A stretch of 64,000 nucleotides of DNA from Robinsoniella peoriensis. Its GTDB lineage: Bacteria; Bacillota; Clostridia; Lachnospirales; Lachnospiraceae. The notes beneath the pieces are model-generated. The model was given only the letters and a program-made list of their open reading frames with translations. It was not told the origin of the DNA and searched no databases. Below are positions 17,079 through 26,000 of this stretch, piece by piece (within the stretch, counting starts at the first letter, position 1; the number at the start of each line of letters is the position of its first letter). The DNA lies in NCBI RefSeq assembly GCF_000797495.1, contig NZ_JTGN01000020.1, forward strand, positions 48,886 to 112,885. The letters are read 5' to 3'. The position numbers and the translations under genes are program-made.

Positions 17079-18665
17079 CTACTGTTCTGCCATCCAGGTA
17101 TCCAATTGCGTTTGATTTTCCTTAACAATTTCCTCAATACCTGCATCCTTCAATGCCTGTCTGAACTCGGGTAGTATTTCCGCCGGATTCTGGGCACCGG
17201 TTGATATTATTCCTGTATACTGGGAAACTACGGCATCTACTGCTGCTTTTTGTGCCGATACATTGGCAGCATTAAATACATAGCCCAGCGTACAGGATTT
17301 CCGTTTATCAGAAACACTGGAATTAAATTCTTTTAATTCCTTATAATAGTCCAGAGTCAGGGGTTCAAATACACTGATTGTGGATTTATCCCCATATACA
17401 TGCAGCGGCATATGATAAGGACTGTTAGACTCATTTACTCCATCTGCAAAGCGGATCACAGCCTGTCCGGGAACTTCCCCTTTTTCAACTACCTCATAAC
17501 TAATCCCCTCCAGCCCATAAGTCAGAATATTGTCCAGTTCATTATCTGCATACAGCATATTAAGGAACTGAAAGGTCTTTTCAGGATTTTCACAATTATA
17601 AGGGATTGACCACATGGTTGATTGATATTTCTGTGTTGCACAGTATTTATCTACTAAGGTAATCGGAACCATCTCTGTACCGCAGTCCCGGCTCACATTC
17701 ATTTTAGCGTCAATATCGGTACCTGCAAAGTATCCCAGATAAAAGCCTGACTGTATCTGCGTAGTTGCTGCATCTGTATTGGTAGACGCATCCGGCGAGA
17801 AATAGCCAGACTGTGCCCAGTCATACATAGTGTTTGCAAATTCCTCATATTCCGGTGTACCGAACAGGTCTGTCACCTTGGTGTCTCCATCAAATCCAGC
17901 TCCAATCAGAACTCCCGTATTCATCGAAGAACCCAGATAGTCTACTGCATGAAAGCTGCTGTAATAATTAGAGGTGGATCCTGTGCCGGCAATGCCGTAA
18001 TAGCCTTCTCCATATTTGTCCTTAAATGCCTTAAATAATTTACTCAAATCATCCGCTGTATAGACCTTGTCCTCTTCAAACGTGAAGCCCAGTTCATCCA
18101 GCATATCCTTTCTGGCAAAATAACCATCTACCAGAACCATTTTTTCTTCTGATGGAACAGCGTACAGCTTTCCATCGTAATACCCTCCTGCCATTGCGAT
18201 TCCTTCTGCATCTTTGATGTCCTGCCCATACTGATTGTATAGATCATCCAATGAAAGAAACGCATTCTTGCTCACATAGTCTGATAAACCTCCGATTACG
18301 CTTACCAGATCCAGTTTGTCACCGGATGCTATCATCAGATTTGTCTGTGATTTCAAATCAGACACGGAAATGGGATACAGGGTAACGTTTACACCTATTT
18401 CCGGTTCTACAATTTCGTTAATGGCGGCTTCTACTTCAGCCAGACCGGATGGTTCGCTTCCCAGAGTCGGAATTTCCATCACGATATTGTAAACATCACC
18501 TTCGCTCTCCTTTTTCTCTGTTTCTCCGCTCTCATTTTTGGATTCTGCAGAAACTGTTTCTTTGCCGGCTGTGGAATTTGTCTCTCCCTCATTGTTTCCA
18601 CAAGCTGTTAAAGATAACCCCATCCCCAATGACAATAAAATGGCCAACATTTTTTTCGTGTTCAT
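17079..18665 (-). CDS. Extracellular sugar-binding lipoprotein, LipO type (operon 2)
   Basis: A 528-residue solute-binding protein. The ATG at 18665 is chosen because AGGAGG touches the alternative ATG six bases upstream and would be too close to it. The lipobox SLTAC puts the lipidated cysteine at residue 22, followed by a Glu/Ser/Lys-rich linker to about residue 55. Length and layout fit the LipO/YtcQ group that works with LplB/LplC permeases. It is the first transport gene of operon 2 and has its own promoter region with three direct repeats. Confidence 0.92.
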   Translation of the reverse strand: MNTKKMLAILLSLGMGLSLTACGNNEGETNSTAGKETVSAESKNESGETEKKESEGDVYNIVMEIPTLGSEPSGLAEVEAAINEIVEPEIGVNVTLYPISVSDLKSQTNLMIASGDKLDLVSVIGGLSDYVSKNAFLSLDDLYNQYGQDIKDAEGIAMAGGYYDGKLYAVPSEEKMVLVDGYFARKDMLDELGFTFEEDKVYTADDLSKLFKAFKDKYGEGYYGIAGTGSTSNYYSSFHAVDYLGSSMNTGVLIGAGFDGDTKVTDLFGTPEYEEFANTMYDWAQSGYFSPDASTNTDAATTQIQSGFYLGYFAGTDIDAKMNVSRDCGTEMVPITLVDKYCATQKYQSTMWSIPYNCENPEKTFQFLNMLYADNELDNILTYGLEGISYEVVEKGEVPGQAVIRFADGVNESNSPYHMPLHVYGDKSTISVFEPLTLDYYKELKEFNSSVSDKRKSCTLGYVFNAANVSAQKAAVDAVVSQYTGIISTGAQNPAEILPEFRQALKDAGIEEIVKENQTQLDTWMAEQ

Positions 18666-18697
18666 AACCATCCTCCTTTATCTTTCTTGATGAGATT

Positions 18698-18778
18698 ATT
18701 ATACTCTTTTCCCTACTGTTCTGTATTAAACTATTCCAACAGAAACTTATACTATTCCCTGGAAAATTAACACTTTCC
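18698..18778 (-). promoter_or_regulatory. Promoter and triple direct-repeat operator of operon 2
   Basis: A TATAAT box lies at 18703-18698 with a poor -35. Upstream, the plus-strand sequences ttaaactattcc (18726), ttatactattcc (18747) and ttaacactttcc (18767) form direct repeats 21 and 20 bp apart. The nearest repeat overlaps the -35 position. This spacing of two helical turns is typical of AraC-type activators, so the response regulator encoded next door at 18797-19582 is the natural candidate. Confidence 0.6.
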
Positions 18779-18796
18779 CGACATTCTTTAGCACTT

Positions 18797-19582
18797 TTAC
18801 AACATCTCCTTATTTCGCATCTCCTGGATATATTCTCTGGGCGTTTTACCCGTACATTTTTTAAATATCTTCGTGAAATACGAATAATTATTGTATCCCG
18901 CCTTCACTGATGCGGCGCTGACCGTAATATTTCCATCCTGTAATAGCTTTTTCGCAAGACTGATCCTCTGCTCCGTAATATAATCCATGATTGACATATT
19001 ATGTTTTTTACGGAAAATTCTTCCCAGATGGGCACTGCTCACATGCACATTTTTTGCAATTTCTTCGATATTTAAAGGTTCTGATATATGACTGTAAATA
19101 TATTCTTCCACCTGTTCTACAATATCCGCTGCTATGGGCACCTTAACATCATCTTTCAGATTGTTCAGGTATATCTTCCCATAATTCTCATACATTTCAG
19201 CATCTCCTCTTTCTTTTACCTGCCGCTGTGCCTTTGCCAGATAATCTTCTACTTCCGACGAATCAGCCGGCTTCAGAATATAGCCCAGACACTGCATGGA
19301 AACTGCCTGTTTTGCAAAATCAAATTCACTGTGACAGGTCAAAAAAATGCACTCTGTATTTGGATAATGTTCTTTCACCCACTTTACCAGTTCAAGCCCG
19401 CTTCCAAAAGGCATTTCTATATCACACAGCAGAATATCAACTTTCTTTTGAAGAAAAATATTCACTGCCTGGGTATAACTATTCGCGGTCAGAATTTCGT
19501 CAAACTCAAAATTTCCCCAGTTAATATCATCTAATAATCCCTGTATTGCCAAGATCTCATCATCTACAATCAAGACATTCAT
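18797..19582 (-). CDS. Response regulator with AraC DNA-binding domain, YesN type (operon 2)
   Basis: A 261-residue protein. The receiver domain MNVLIVDDE has a phosphorylatable Asp in ILLCDIEMP near residue 54. The C-terminal AraC domain has two helix-turn-helix units at about residues 165-260, ending FTKIFKKCTGKTPREYIQ. I chose the ATG at 19582, whose A and T overlap the stop of the kinase gene (ATGA). A longer in-frame start would run far into that gene. It lies just upstream of, and parallel to, the lipoprotein gene it probably activates. Confidence 0.93.
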   Translation of the reverse strand: MNVLIVDDEILAIQGLLDDINWGNFEFDEILTANSYTQAVNIFLQKKVDILLCDIEMPFGSGLELVKWVKEHYPNTECIFLTCHSEFDFAKQAVSMQCLGYILKPADSSEVEDYLAKAQRQVKERGDAEMYENYGKIYLNNLKDDVKVPIAADIVEQVEEYIYSHISEPLNIEEIAKNVHVSSAHLGRIFRKKHNMSIMDYITEQRISLAKKLLQDGNITVSAASVKAGYNNYSYFTKIFKKCTGKTPREYIQEMRNKEML

Positions 19583-21219
19583 TGTTCCTGCTCCTTTTCT
19601 TCCCTCCATGGTATTTTGATAAATATCTGTGTTCCTTCTCCCAGACAACTGGTAATATTAATGTATGCACTTTCCTGATACAGCATTTTCAACCTCCGCT
19701 TACAGTTCCAAATGCCAATGTGCTTACCAGTCTCATTTTCCGGAATTTCACCTTTTCTCAAAATCCCAAGCATTTCCTCCGTCATGCCATTTCCGGTATC
19801 ACAGACACTGATGAACAGACTGTCTTCTTCTTTCCGGATGCTGACAATAATCTCTATTTCGCTGCCCATCCTCACAGCATATTTTACTGCATTCTCAACA
19901 AAATTTAATATCAGCAAGGACGGAATTTGTATTTCCATAACCTCAGCTTCAAAATTCCCAATATAGCTGAATGTTCCGGGAAAGCGAATCTTCTGAATCT
20001 CAAGATAATTTTCCACACATTTCATCTCATCTGACAAACGAATCATTCCATTGGTGTGCCACAAAGAAAATCTCAGATAATCCGCCAAATATTTGGTGAA
20101 TTCCTTTATCTCCCTGTTCTTCCCGGATCTTGCCAGACTAAAAATTATATTCAGGCAGTTGACAATAAAGTGCGGATTCACCTGCAGCCTTAAATTGGTT
20201 GCTTCAATGTCCCTCTTCTCCAGTTCTGATTCATAAATCTGTATCTTAAGACTCTTTAGCTGACCTGCCATAGAATTAAACCTGCGGTTTAATTCATTAG
20301 CCTCCCGGTTCTCTCCAACTTCCGTAATCCTATATTCTGAATTTCCAGATTCTAATTCCGCCATTGCATGGTTTACCTTTTGAATTGGCCGGATCACAAT
20401 TCTCTTTAAAACGATAATGATAATTGGGATAAATATCAAATAAATAGTCGGTATCAAAAACCAAATTTGCTCAGCCAGCGGTATCTGCGCCTCCAGGACT
20501 TTTTGAGAAAGAGAAATGTGCATGTAAATATCTGCTTTCGCTGATTTCACTACAATTAGTTCCCTGCCTTTCTCCTTATTATCCTGCATTTTGTTATCAA
20601 AAAAGACTTCTGATTCTTCCATAGACAGGCTGTCGGAAAATTTTTTCTCAAGGTCATTGAGATTAATGAGGGCCCCATAATAGAACCCGTCCAGAGCAAA
20701 TTTACGTACCATCCACTTCTTCCCCATGATCTCCCGGCATTCCCACACAAACGGTGTATTTTCCCCGCACAAATTGAGAAGGTATTCCTTCACATCCTTC
20801 TTGTCGGCATTGTAATTACTCCGCAAAGCAATATTTAAGTAATTCTCATTTTCAATGAAGAAAAAATATCCATCAGCATCCAGCGCGTATCTTACCCGGC
20901 TGTTTAATTGCTGCCAGTAAAAATCAGCCTCTCTTATAAACGACTCTCCCTGCTTATGTTTCCTTAACTCTAAAACATGCTGATTTTCATCTATCTCAGT
21001 AATATTGTAAGTGTCTGACGAATAGATCCTGCGGTCCAATTCATACATATATATTTCAGCCGCCCTGGAAACTGATTCCACACTTTTGCTTAGAAACGCA
21101 TGGTGTACCTGTGAGGAAAAAACGACTGCAATAATATTAATTGGTAAAATCAGAACTGTCATTAAAATAATCACCTGCAATGTAACTGATAACTTTCCAA
21201 TTTTTGTAAATATTCTCAT
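19579..21219 (-). CDS. Sensor histidine kinase, YesM type (operon 2)
   Basis: A 546-residue membrane kinase. The first span is at about residues 15-37, an extracellular sensor of about 210 residues follows, and the second span is near 255-275. A HAMP linker (RRFNSMAGQLKSLKIQIYE) precedes the His_kinase domain with the phospho-acceptor in QVNPHFIVNCLN near residue 352. The ATPase N- and G-boxes are NFVENAVKYAV and DTGNGM. It is coupled by four bases to the response regulator. It probably senses the sugar brought in by operon 2. Confidence 0.93.
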   Translation of the reverse strand: MRIFTKIGKLSVTLQVIILMTVLILPINIIAVVFSSQVHHAFLSKSVESVSRAAEIYMYELDRRIYSSDTYNITEIDENQHVLELRKHKQGESFIREADFYWQQLNSRVRYALDADGYFFFIENENYLNIALRSNYNADKKDVKEYLLNLCGENTPFVWECREIMGKKWMVRKFALDGFYYGALINLNDLEKKFSDSLSMEESEVFFDNKMQDNKEKGRELIVVKSAKADIYMHISLSQKVLEAQIPLAEQIWFLIPTIYLIFIPIIIIVLKRIVIRPIQKVNHAMAELESGNSEYRITEVGENREANELNRRFNSMAGQLKSLKIQIYESELEKRDIEATNLRLQVNPHFIVNCLNIIFSLARSGKNREIKEFTKYLADYLRFSLWHTNGMIRLSDEMKCVENYLEIQKIRFPGTFSYIGNFEAEVMEIQIPSLLILNFVENAVKYAVRMGSEIEIIVSIRKEEDSLFISVCDTGNGMTEEMLGILRKGEIPENETGKHIGIWNCKRRLKMLYQESAYINITSCLGEGTQIFIKIPWREEKEQEQ

Positions 21220-21366
21220 TTTTTATTTTCCTCCAGCTAATTTTCATTCAGAATCCCATTTTAAAGCGAGTAACATAATTATATCAGATATATTTACTAT
21301 TTATCAACACTTAGCAGGAAGAAATGAAATCTATCAGAACAAACTTTGGGGGGAAATAATAAAAAT

Positions 21367-21402
21367 CAGGGTAGAAATCCATATAGTAAGATTTCTACCC
21401 TG
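21367..21402 (-). terminator. Rho-independent terminator after recR
   Basis: A perfect 12-base stem CAGGGTAGAAAT with a 12-base loop is followed on the minus strand by GATTTTTATT. It ends the pfkA-dnaX-ybaB-recR transcript. Confidence 0.85.
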
Positions 21403-21421
21403 ATTCTTTTAGCATACATTT

Positions 21422-22018
21422 TTATAATTCCACACGCCCTTCCAGGGCTCTTAGCAAAGTCACTTCATCGATATATTCCAGGTCACCGCCTACCGGCACT
21501 CCACTGGCAATTCTGCTGACCTTAACTCCGGTTGGTTTAATCAGCTTACTGATGTACATTGCTGTTGTCTCACCTTCCAGACTTGAATTCGTCGCAATTA
21601 TAACTTCTTTTATATCCTGCTGCAAACGCTGCATTAATTCCTTTAACTTAATATCATTTGGACCTATCCCCAGCATAGGTGATATTGCACCGTGAAGTAC
21701 GTGATAGACGCCCTCAAATTTACCGGTTTTTTCATATGCCGCCAGATCCCTTGTGTTTTCCACAACCATTATGGTAGTCTGGTCCCTTTTTGGATTTCTG
21801 CAAATCGGACAGAGCTCACTGTCTGTCAAAGTATAGCACTGTTTGCAGTAACGTACATTTTCCTTCGCCTCGATAATGGCATCGGAAAGCCGCTTCACCT
21901 CATCCAGGGGCCTGTTAATAATGTGAAAAGCCAAGCGCTGGGCCGATTTGGCCCCCACACCCGGCAGCTTTGACAATTCTTCAATTAATTTACTGATCTG
22001 ACTGCTGTAATAATCCAT
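21422..22018 (-). CDS. recR: Recombination protein RecR
   Basis: A 198-residue protein, the standard length. It has an N-terminal helix-hairpin-helix (LSKLPGVGAKSAQRLAF), a four-cysteine zinc finger at about residues 57-72 (CKQCYTL to CPIC) and a Toprim domain starting TIMVVENTRDL. It loads RecA onto gapped DNA together with RecF/RecO. It shares one base with the end of the ybaB gene, the classic Firmicute order dnaX-ybaB-recR. Confidence 0.98.
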   Translation of the reverse strand: MDYYSSQISKLIEELSKLPGVGAKSAQRLAFHIINRPLDEVKRLSDAIIEAKENVRYCKQCYTLTDSELCPICRNPKRDQTTIMVVENTRDLAAYEKTGKFEGVYHVLHGAISPMLGIGPNDIKLKELMQRLQQDIKEVIIATNSSLEGETTAMYISKLIKPTGVKVSRIASGVPVGGDLEYIDEVTLLRALEGRVEL

Positions 22019-22374
22019 TAGAACGGAAATCCTCCACCCATTCCACCAAGACCACCTGTCAGCTTCGCCATTGCAGCACCTGCTTCTTCTTCCATCTTAC
22101 GAAGTGCTTCATTTGTAGCTGCCATAATCAGGTCTTCTAACATTTCAATATCATCGGGATCAACCACTTCTTCTTTTAAAGAAACCTTGGTTATTTCTTT
22201 TTTACCGGATACGGTAACTTCTACAGCACCGCCCCCTGCACTTGCAGTATATTCTTTTTCTTCTAATGCTTTCTGGTTTTCTTCCATCTGTTTCTGCATT
22301 TTCTGAGCCTGTTTCATCAGATTATTCATGTTGCCGGGCATTCCGCCTCCCGGAAATCCTCCACGTTTTGCCAT
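22018..22374 (-). CDS. Nucleoid-associated protein, YbaB/EbfC family
   Basis: A 118-residue small DNA-binding protein. An N-terminal glycine/methionine-rich stretch (GGFPGGGMPGNMNNLM) is followed by the coiled-coil QAQKMQKQMEENQKAL and the beta core ending GGLGGMGGGFPF. The gene sits between dnaX and recR as in most bacteria. It probably binds DNA as a dimer and helps RecR-linked repair or nucleoid structure. Confidence 0.97.
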   Translation of the reverse strand: MAKRGGFPGGGMPGNMNNLMKQAQKMQKQMEENQKALEEKEYTASAGGGAVEVTVSGKKEITKVSLKEEVVDPDDIEMLEDLIMAATNEALRKMEEEAGAAMAKLTGGLGGMGGGFPF

Positions 22375-22398
22375 TTTAATAAATCCTCCTATTTCTTA

Positions 22399-24093
22399 TC
22401 AGTCTTCAATTACTACATCTGTGTGTATAAATTCTTTGATTGCATCTTCAACACTGATGCTGACAATATTGCCTTTATTCAGATGGCTGTCAACTTCCAG
22501 CATCATCTTCACTTCTACTTTTTTTCCAATCTTGCTGGCAATAATCCTCTCCAGCTCTTCCTTACGTTCCTCGCTTGCCACATAACGCTCACCCTGGAAA
22601 TCCGGAAAACAAACAAACAGTCTGTCGTCTTCCCCCTGGGCATTGTATTTGGGTTCAGCCATGGATAAGACAATCTTAAACCGTCCTTCCGTCTCAGCAA
22701 CGATACTTTTCCAGATCTTCTTTACCTCCTGAAGATCCTGCGGTGCTGCTTTTTCCAGATTACGGCCTTGTGCCGGCATTTGGGATCTTGTCACAGAACC
22801 GGCTTCCGGTGCGTTGCCCATATTTCCTGTACCTGCCGGAGGTACTTCTGCATTACCGGCATGATAAGCTCCGCCCAAAACAGCTTCTCCCGCCACTGCA
22901 GTACCAGATGGTACAGACTGAACTGACTGGATGGCTATTCCGCTTTCCAGCTTCTTTTCCAAAAGGCGTATCCGCTCAACCAGTGAAATTTCATCATTTT
23001 CCATTTCCGGCTTACACAGCTTAATCAGGGCAATCTCCAATAATATTCTTTTCGATGACGCATACTTGATCTGATTGGATAACTCAGAAAAAATACGGAT
23101 AAACCGCATAAGGGTATCTTCCCTGACCATCCCGGCCTCTTCCTGAAGTTTTTTCATATTTTCTGTAGATACATCCAGAACATCTTCCATATTATCAGAT
23201 GTTTTCAGAAGAAGCAAGTTTCTCATGTACCATGTGAAATCTACTACGAACTGCGTCAGTTCTCTTCCCTGCATGATCAGCTCTTCAAGCTTTGCCATAG
23301 CCCCAGCCACATCATGGCTGAGCACCATTCGCAGCAGATCGCTGAACACATCCGTATCCACAGCACCAAGCACTTCCAGCACATTATCATAGGTAAGTTT
23401 CTCACCCAGATAAAAAGCGATACACTGATCCAAGAGACTCAGGGCATCTCGCATGGAACCGTCTGCTTTTTTTGCAATGTAGTTTGTTGCCTTTGTTTCT
23501 ACTTCCACCTGTTCTTCTTCCATAAGTTTATTCAGATGGGAACTAATCGTTGTCAGGGCAATTCGCTTAAAGTCATACCTCTGACACCTGGACAGAATCG
23601 TAATCGGAATCTTATGTGCCTCTGTAGTTGCCAGGATAAAGATTACATACGAAGGCGGCTCTTCCAAAGTCTTAAGAAGCGCATTAAACGCACCTATAGA
23701 CAGCATATGAACCTCGTCGATAATGTATACCTTGAATCTGCCCTCGGTAGGTGAATAAGCTACCTCATCACGAATTTCACGAATATTGTCCACACCATTA
23801 TTCGAAGCCGCATCGATTTCGATTACATTCATGGAACTTCCTGTTGAAATTGCCTTACAGGTTTCACATTCGTTGCAGGGATTGCCATCAATCGGATGTT
23901 CACAATTTACTGCCTTTGCCAGAATCTTGGCAATGGTTGTCTTACCTGTTCCACGGGTTCCGCAAAACAGGTAAGCATGCCCGATTCTATCTGCCTTAAT
24001 TTGATTTTTCAGCGTTGTAACTATATGGTCCTGACCTTTTACATCCGCAAAAGTATCCGGACGGAATTTACGGTATAAAGCAGTATAACTCAT
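22399..24093 (-). CDS. dnaX: DNA polymerase III subunit gamma/tau
   Basis: A 564-residue clamp-loader ATPase. Walker A GTRGTGKTT is near residue 45, a zinc site lies in CEHPIDGNPCNECETC, Walker B is IIDEVHMLS and the arginine-finger region is SRCQRYDFKRI. Domain III runs to about residue 365. A low-complexity Gly/Ala/Pro hinge (about 400-450) leads to the tau-like C-terminal domain. No evident slippery frameshift site was noticed, so only the full product is predicted. Confidence 0.97.
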   Translation of the reverse strand: MSYTALYRKFRPDTFADVKGQDHIVTTLKNQIKADRIGHAYLFCGTRGTGKTTIAKILAKAVNCEHPIDGNPCNECETCKAISTGSSMNVIEIDAASNNGVDNIREIRDEVAYSPTEGRFKVYIIDEVHMLSIGAFNALLKTLEEPPSYVIFILATTEAHKIPITILSRCQRYDFKRIALTTISSHLNKLMEEEQVEVETKATNYIAKKADGSMRDALSLLDQCIAFYLGEKLTYDNVLEVLGAVDTDVFSDLLRMVLSHDVAGAMAKLEELIMQGRELTQFVVDFTWYMRNLLLLKTSDNMEDVLDVSTENMKKLQEEAGMVREDTLMRFIRIFSELSNQIKYASSKRILLEIALIKLCKPEMENDEISLVERIRLLEKKLESGIAIQSVQSVPSGTAVAGEAVLGGAYHAGNAEVPPAGTGNMGNAPEAGSVTRSQMPAQGRNLEKAAPQDLQEVKKIWKSIVAETEGRFKIVLSMAEPKYNAQGEDDRLFVCFPDFQGERYVASEERKEELERIIASKIGKKVEVKMMLEVDSHLNKGNIVSISVEDAIKEFIHTDVVIED

Positions 24094-24111
24094 GCTTTAC
24101 TCTCCAATCTA

Positions 24112-25185
24112 TTAATCTCCAAAACTAATGCCGATTAATTTTGCTTCCTTAATCAGCTGGTCATCCGGCGATACCATTTTTAACTTACCTGCTACATCTT
24201 CCAGTGGAATCTTCTTCGCTTTTCCATTTACGATTCCAACCATACAGCCATATTCCTTATCCAGAATACACTGTGCTGCTTCTGCGCCCAGTCTGGTAGA
24301 AAGAACCCTGTCATAAGGACATGGACTTCCGCCTCTCTGAGTATGTCCCGGAACTGTGATTCGAATCTCCATACCTGTTTCAGCCTGGATCTTCTCTGCA
24401 ATTTCATATGATACAGACGGATGCCTCTTGTTCTTTAATTTTTCTTTTAATTCTTTCTTGGACAGTTTGGCATCTTCTTTTGAAATAGCACCTTCTGCAA
24501 CTGCCAGAATTGTAAATCCCTTACCATCTCTGGAACGTTTGTCTATAGCTTCGATCACCTTAGAAATATCGTATGGGATCTCAGGCAGCAAAATAATATC
24601 TGCTCCGCCGGCAATACCCGCATGCAGCGTGAGCCATCCAACCTTATGCCCCATAACTTCTACGATAAATACACGGTTGTGCGATGCCGCAGTGGTATGA
24701 ATGCAGTCAATGGCATCTGTTGCAATATTTGTAGCACTTTGAAAGCCAAAAGTCATGTCTGTTCCCCAGATATCATTATCAATCGTCTTGGGGAGATGTA
24801 TGATATTCAAACCTTCTTCACGGAGAAGATTTGCTGTCTTTTGTGTACCATTTCCTCCCAGAATCACCAGGCAGTCCAGACGAAGTTTATAGTAGGTCTG
24901 TTTCATCGCCTCTACCTTGTCCAGTCCATTTTCATCCGGGACGCGCATAAGCTTGAATGGCTGTCTGGATGTTCCTAATATAGTCCCGCCTTTCGTCAGA
25001 ATCCCGGAAAAATCCTTGCTGGTCAGCATTCTGTAGTCCCCATAAATAAGCCCTTTATATCCATTTGCGAACCCATATACTTCCAGCTCGTCCGCATTGG
25101 TACTCAGCCCCTTTACGACACCGCGCATTGTTGCATTTAAAGCCTGACAGTCGCCACCGCTTGTTAACATTCCAATTCTAATCAT
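24112..25185 (-). CDS. pfkA: 6-phosphofructokinase
   Basis: A 357-residue glycolytic kinase that phosphorylates fructose 6-phosphate. N-terminal MIRIGMLTSGGDCQALNA is diagnostic. The phosphoryl-donor loop reads GGNGTQKT, and the catalytic stretch PKTIDNDIWGTD has the base-forming aspartates. The loop has glycine where PPi-dependent enzymes carry a second aspartate (GGDD), but lysine before TIDND where classic ATP enzymes carry glycine. This G/K combination is known from ATP-using group III enzymes, so ATP is the likelier donor. The gene follows a tRNA promoter region and precedes dnaX. Confidence 0.96.
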   Translation of the reverse strand: MIRIGMLTSGGDCQALNATMRGVVKGLSTNADELEVYGFANGYKGLIYGDYRMLTSKDFSGILTKGGTILGTSRQPFKLMRVPDENGLDKVEAMKQTYYKLRLDCLVILGGNGTQKTANLLREEGLNIIHLPKTIDNDIWGTDMTFGFQSATNIATDAIDCIHTTAASHNRVFIVEVMGHKVGWLTLHAGIAGGADIILLPEIPYDISKVIEAIDKRSRDGKGFTILAVAEGAISKEDAKLSKKELKEKLKNKRHPSVSYEIAEKIQAETGMEIRITVPGHTQRGGSPCPYDRVLSTRLGAEAAQCILDKEYGCMVGIVNGKAKKIPLEDVAGKLKMVSPDDQLIKEAKLIGISFGD

Positions 25186-25329
25186 ATGACACTACACCTT
25201 TCCTGTTATAATCAAAGTGTTACGAACCACTTTGTTAAGTTATTTTCCTCTTCAAACAGGCAGATAAACACGCCTCTTTGTTCATTATATATTATTTTTA
25301 CTTTTATCACAATAACTTGAATAAAGTTT

Positions 25330-25357
25330 TTGCATTTTTCAAAAAATGTGATATACT
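25330..25357 (+). promoter_or_regulatory. Promoter of tRNA-Ser
   Basis: TTGCAT at 25330 and TATACT at 25352 are 16 bp apart, ending 12 bases before the mature tRNA. Confidence 0.6.
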
Positions 25358-25369
25358 ATTTAAGTGCAT

Positions 25370-25457
25370 GGAGACGTATCGAAGTGGCCATAACGAGCTT
25401 GACTCGAAATCAAGTTGTCGGGCAACCGGCACGTGGGTTCGAATCCCACCGTCTCCG
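25370..25457 (+). tRNA. tRNA-Ser (anticodon CGA)
   Basis: An 88-base cloverleaf. The acceptor stem GGAGACG pairs with CGTCTCC, with discriminator G at 25457. The anticodon arm CTTGA-CTCGAAA-TCAAG gives anticodon CGA, which reads UCG. The long variable arm is typical of class II serine tRNAs and the T-arm is GTGGG-TTCGAAT-CCCAC. CCA is not encoded. The 3' side borders a decayed mobile island, a usual situation for serine tRNA genes. Confidence 0.96.
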
Positions 25458-25548
25458 CTATTAATAAATCGAGTGTTTACGCGTTTTGCCTATATTTAAA
25501 GGAACTGTTAAGAATTAAATGTACTGTAGAAGTATAAATTTTGTCACA

Positions 25549-25592
25549 CGTGTTGCATTTTTACTTAGGAATGCAACACGAAATGCAACACG
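25549..25592. repeat. Three copies of an 11-base motif next to tRNA-Ser
   Basis: cgtgttgcatt at 25549 is followed by its inverted copies aatgcaacacg at 25570 and 25582. The first two form a perfect palindrome around a 10-base loop; the second and third are direct repeats 12 bp apart. They may be recombinase-binding remains of an integrated element, but no integrase gene is present. Confidence 0.6.
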
Positions 25593-25612
25593 GAAAATGA
25601 TATAATATGCTT

Positions 25613-25642
25613 AAAAAGTCCCTAGGAAACTGGGGACTTTTT
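25613..25642. terminator. Strong terminator hairpin, probably bidirectional
   Basis: AAAAAGTCCC and GGGACTTTTT arms around a 10-base loop, with A- and T-runs on both sides. Confidence 0.8.
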
Positions 25643-25721
25643 ATTCCATTTATTCTCATTGTATTTGTTCCTGTAAAAAAGTATATTTAAGATAAGTAAA
25701 TTACTTTATGGAGAAAATATT

Positions 25722-25883
25722 ATGAGACAAGTCCTAAATATAGAATTAGAATGCCGCACGCTCCTAAGCGGTGCACAGGAACCTGTGTTGGTTAGAACGC
25801 TACCCGATACCGCAGATAGCCATTATTATAAAATATTAGACATAAAGAACGGGAAAAAAAGTGGCACCGGGGCAAGTACATAA
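25722..25883 (+). CDS. Small hypothetical protein in the decayed island
   Basis: An ATG at 25722, 10 bases after GGAG, opens a 53-codon frame ending TAA at 25881. The product begins MRQVLNIELECRT and ends GKKSGTGAST. It has no membrane segment and I recognise no family. It lies between two terminators and may be a fragment of a longer mobile-element gene. Coding status is uncertain. Confidence 0.25.
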   Translation: MRQVLNIELECRTLLSGAQEPVLVRTLPDTADSHYYKILDIKNGKKSGTGAST

Positions 25884-25976
25884 CTATAGTAGCATGTGTT
25901 ATAGCTGTGCATGGTAATCATAGGAACGTTCTGTTGCTGCATTTCCCGGAAAAATCTATGTGGAAACTCGTTATGT

Positions 25977-25998
25977 AACCCCGGTTAATCCGGGGTTT
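25977..25998 (+). terminator. Short GC-rich terminator
   Basis: AACCCCGG-TTAAT-CCGGGGTT followed by TTCTTATT on the plus strand. It also marks the 3' end of the minus-strand ligase-like pseudogene. Confidence 0.7.
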
Positions 25999-26000
25999 TC

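Noticed and set aside
25370..25457. Second attachment-site copy of the tRNA-Ser 3' end
   Set aside because: No repeat of the tRNA 3' sequence was found in the rest of the window, so island borders cannot be fixed.
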